Source of the DNA: Rachycentron canadum
Taxonomy: Eukaryota > Chordata > Actinopteri > Carangiformes > Rachycentridae
DNA length: 64,000 nt
Reading direction: 5' to 3'
NCBI GenBank assembly: GCA_038496675.1
Contig: CM076652.1
Coordinates: forward strand, 7,340,692 to 7,404,691
Position numbers and translations under genes: made by a program. The notes under the pieces are model-generated. The model saw nothing but the letters and a program-made list of their open reading frames with translations, did not search any database and had not been told where the DNA came from. This document shows positions 60,901 to 64,000 of the stretch, one piece after another. Numbering within the stretch: the first letter of the stretch is position 1; each line of letters opens with the position of its first letter.

Positions 60901-63045
60901 TACATTGTTTTGCAAAAGTTGTCTAGTCATTAATCTTTATTTTGAAAAAGGCTTAACAATACAGTGAGTGAACCTACTGGTCTGGGAGAACTTCTCCAAA
61001 GCAATGAGAGCAAACAGCATGACAGTAGGATGGGCCTCGGAGCTCTGGAGGAAAGAAATCGTCATCAGTGTGTCGACATTTTCCTTCACCATTTCTATAC
61101 AATGTAAACCTAATCAAATTAAAGCTGAGATTTGGCACTTTGTCATAATATCAATTATTCTATTTCAAATTGAATTTGCTGAAGAAAAGAGCGTGACAAC
61201 TGACAAAATGTGTGACTGTCACAATTGGGTGCATGTACAGTATATGTTTGCTCACCAGGCTCTCTAGAAGGTATTCAAGGGTTCCTGGGCTCAATAGTCC
61301 AATACTGGCTGGTCCTAAGAAAGAGAAGAGCGGCAAAAAAAATCTGAGATCTGAAATCAAACTGTTTTTAGAAATACACTTATGAACCTTTACTTCTAGC
61401 CAGTTTATGTGCAACCTCAATAATGATTTATGAAAAATTATTTTTAATCATCAATAAAAATAAAAGCTGTGCTTGCCAGAGAGAACTTGTTACCTAACTA
61501 CATGTTTCCTGGCAACATTAATTTATTGTGGGGAGATCAGTGGGCACTCAGATGCTGTTTCTCAGGGCATCATAATGAAAAGAAAAGAACAAAAGAATTT
61601 AATGTTTCTTCACCGTTTTTCTTTATATATGTTGTCACGTCACTTAGTTTTTTAAGTAATGTCACATTAAAAGTACGTCAAGTATTAAAGTAAAGTGTTT
61701 TCAGGAAGGTGTTGTTTCTTGACTTTGAGATTAACTTCCTGTTGAGTCCAGGAATATTAAGTAACTGGGCTAAACCAGTTTAATCTGTATGTAGAGGGAT
61801 ATTTAGAGCCCTAATTCATAAAATAGAAATGTTTGTGATGTGGATGTTGAGGATGTCATTTTGCCTGAAAATGATGTACTATTGTCTGTGACAATCAAAA
61901 ATAATAGGACTCTAAATATAATATTAATCTAAATAAATCAAATTTAAGTGTCAAAGAAGAACTGCATCAACTAACAGGTCTGAAATAGTAAGAATTACCC
62001 CCAAAAAACCTTTAACATAGGGTTAGAAATTGAGCAAAGGTTGATGTTAAATATTTGGAAGTTGACTAACACATATTTTGTGTTCTCGTAATCCCATAAA
62101 GTTCTTCACCATCAATGTCTACATGTACAAATAACATGCCAATACAAATAGTGACTGTACCAGCCAGTTTCTCTGCCAGGCATCCTAGGACAGCTGTGGT
62201 GTTTCTGTGTTTAGCAGGGTTTAGAGCATCCTGTTGTGCTACAGCTGAACTCAGACTCAACATATCAGAGAGTTTCTGGAGAGCATCCTGGAGAGAGAGA
62301 ATATGGACCAGTTACTCTAACGACAGTCACATACACACACAGTTTCTATGAAACAATCCAAAAGTTTGAGAGGGTGGGCAGAAATTATCAAGGATTTCAA
62401 AATCTATGTGTGTCTGACAGATAACGCTACACAAACATCTATACAAGGCTCACGCACTAACACTTGCTATTGCTGGAGGAAAGACAGAGGTGATTGTGAG
62501 GACAAACAACTGGAGAAAGCACATCAAGAAAATTAAATTTAACAGGGACAAAGTGTCACTGATGCACAAGAAACCTGGATCAGCCGGTATGAACCAGCTG
62601 CAGAGCCACAGTGCCAGTCAGTCGTGCAGTATGTTAGACAGCAGCAGTACATTAGATGTGCAGATGTAAACACGTCTACTGTGGCAAAAGACGATCAATT
62701 AAAAGAATCTGCACAAAGTTGAGTTTTATATGTTCTATAGCTGCTGTTTATATATGTGTTATATATGAGCTTTTAAAACCAATGCAAATGGTTTTGTCAA
62801 TTAAATGTAGCTTTTGGGTCCCCTCAGGATCTGGCATCTGGGCAGTTGACTACTTTGCCCAGTTAATAATGCAGCCTTGGTCTTTGTCTCAAACACACTC
62901 ATGGGTTAAGGTTACATTCAAAGGACAGGAACCTTGGTGGGTAGGGGACACTCATCCAATAGAAGGGTGATAACTGCAGGGCCAAGTGGATCGTCCAATG
63001 GGATAACCCGAATCAAGGACTGGACGACCTCCAGCCAACCATCAT
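57967..63045 (-). CDS. rspry1: RING finger and SPRY domain protein 1, partial
   Basis: Twelve exons covering the C-terminal 442 residues: 62933-63045, 62161-62287, 61256-61314, 60978-61044, 60442-60573, 60191-60306, 59856-59999, 59644-59755, 59214-59316, 58861-59013, 58335-58439, 57967-58063. Roughly the first 130 residues of a protein of about 576 (signal peptide region included) lie off the right edge. It is a putative E3 ubiquitin ligase; human mutations cause a skeletal dysplasia. An all-helical N-terminal part (WLEVVQSLIRVIPLDDPLGP) precedes the SPRY domain (VWYYEVTVITSGVMQIGWAT, then KDSKFLNHEGYG) and a C-terminal C3HC4 RING (CCTLCC, PCGHGGMCMEC, LETCPLC). The acceptor at 60306 was chosen over one 8 bp inside it because it restores NLFLKEGRQF; the inner one gives a stop. 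All phases agree. Confidence 0.96.
58178..58220. repeat. Facing poly-T and poly-A runs
   Basis: A run of about 14 T, a short ATAAACTTTAA spacer and about 17 A lie in the last rspry1 intron. They could pair as a snap-back, but are simply low-complexity. Confidence 0.8.
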
Positions 63046-64000
63046 CTAGGAGAGAAGAGAGGAAATGTTTGATTCAACTGACTAAATTCATCTGACCCTT
63101 CATATAAATTCTGTTACTCACACTGTATGAAAGACCACTCTGACTGACTACATAATGCTTTAAGAAAATCTTACTTTACCTGCTTTCTTGATGATCAACA
63201 TGTTTTTATCCTTTAGTGCATTTTAATGGAAAATAAATCATACTTGCACAGCAATTGGGTCTTTCAATGGCATACACTGTGTAATGGTTTATATCTTATA
63301 GGCATATAGTCAATTTTTAAAAAATATTATAGATGTAATTATATTGTATTCATGACGTGAAAGTCTGTTTTTCCTGTACAGTTGATTACTTGACAATTTA
63401 AGCCCAGTCATCCAGTTGTTGTGGAGGTATACACCTTAACCATGAGTTTATCTGTATTCATCTGCAGCATTCTGCTTATTTCTGTTTCCCGTGCCTGTTA
63501 CTGTTTTCAAAATCCCATTTGCTGCAGGAAACAACGACCGCCAAGCTAGCAACCTACACACTGAAAATGGCACGTATCGATAAGGATTTGGATTGTGCAG
63601 TCAACATATGGTGTTGCTGTTTTTGAGACGTTTCATTTGCAGGGAATTTTCCATTTTAATGACAGTGCTCACCTCCACAAATGTTCCACCAAAACAAATT
63701 CCTCTTAAACAATATTTTTTGCACAGCTAAGATGACTGTGATTGATTTAAAGAAAAGTAACCAAGGCAGAATGTTTTTCCCCCTATAGCAAAATGATGAT
63801 TCTTCAGCTCTGCCACAGCATTGTAGAGATAGGTCTGGCTATGCAAGACTAAGGCGCTGTCAATTTCTATTCCAAACATTTTGGTTACTTCTCTAGGAAT
63901 CTCTTGCCAAGGGCAAGGACAGAAAATGACCTGCCATTTTTAATCACGCTGCCTCCACCTTTACTCATGTCCATGATAGCCCCTTTCAATAAATGTTAAT
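63046..64000 (-). other. rspry1: rspry1 intron running off the right edge
   Basis: No exon was recognised upstream of the acceptor at 63045. The remaining N-terminal rspry1 exons must lie beyond the window. The sequence is AT-rich and shows no RNA gene or known repeat. Confidence 0.55.

Overview
This window is vertebrate nuclear DNA, most likely from a percomorph-type teleost fish. The evidence is spliced genes with GT-AG introns, abundant (CA)n microsatellites, Tc1 and hAT transposon fossils, and proteins that read as vertebrate orthologues. I rebuilt the genes exon by exon from splice sites, reading phase and remembered protein families. No database search was possible.

Layout from left to right. 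1-4.9 kb holds no host gene that I can see, but has a diverged repeat pair and a hAT transposase fossil. About 4.9-17.9 kb (minus) is hsf4, a heat-shock transcription factor of the lens-expressed HSF4 type; its last coding exon is uncertain. 19.4-27.2 kb (minus) is a complete CYP2-family cytochrome P450 with two more introns than the canonical gene. 27.2-33.4 kb is intergenic. 33.5-39.5 kb (plus) is a complete 15-exon TGM2-like transglutaminase. 40.4-41.9 kb is a decayed Tc1 transposon. A tRNA-Leu(CAG) lies at 43.75 kb. An exact 437-bp duplication around a single N at 44.41 kb looks like an assembly error. 45.7-50.8 kb (plus) is plasmolipin (pllp). 53.1-55.3 kb (minus) is arl2bp. 58.0-63.0 kb (minus) is rspry1, whose N-terminal exons lie beyond the right edge.

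The order pllp-arl2bp-rspry1 matches human 16q13. HSF4 is on human 16q22, so the window joins two parts of the human chromosome 16 gene set. The genes do not form one pathway: they are a stress/lens transcription factor, an ER monooxygenase, a protein crosslinker, a myelin/epithelial membrane protein, a ciliary ARL2/3 partner and a RING-SPRY protein.

I see no wholly new biological system. The points most worth a second look are: the false duplication at the N; a perfect 16-bp hairpin in a pllp intron; a run of five cytosine tracts (a G-quadruplex motif on the hsf4 coding strand) upstream of hsf4; hsf4 splice sites that abut long microsatellites; a transglutaminase that lacks the TG2 redox cysteines and GTP-site residues; a CpG-rich, CRE-bearing promoter-like patch inside pllp intron 1; and nearly coincident polyadenylation signals of the convergent pllp and arl2bp genes.
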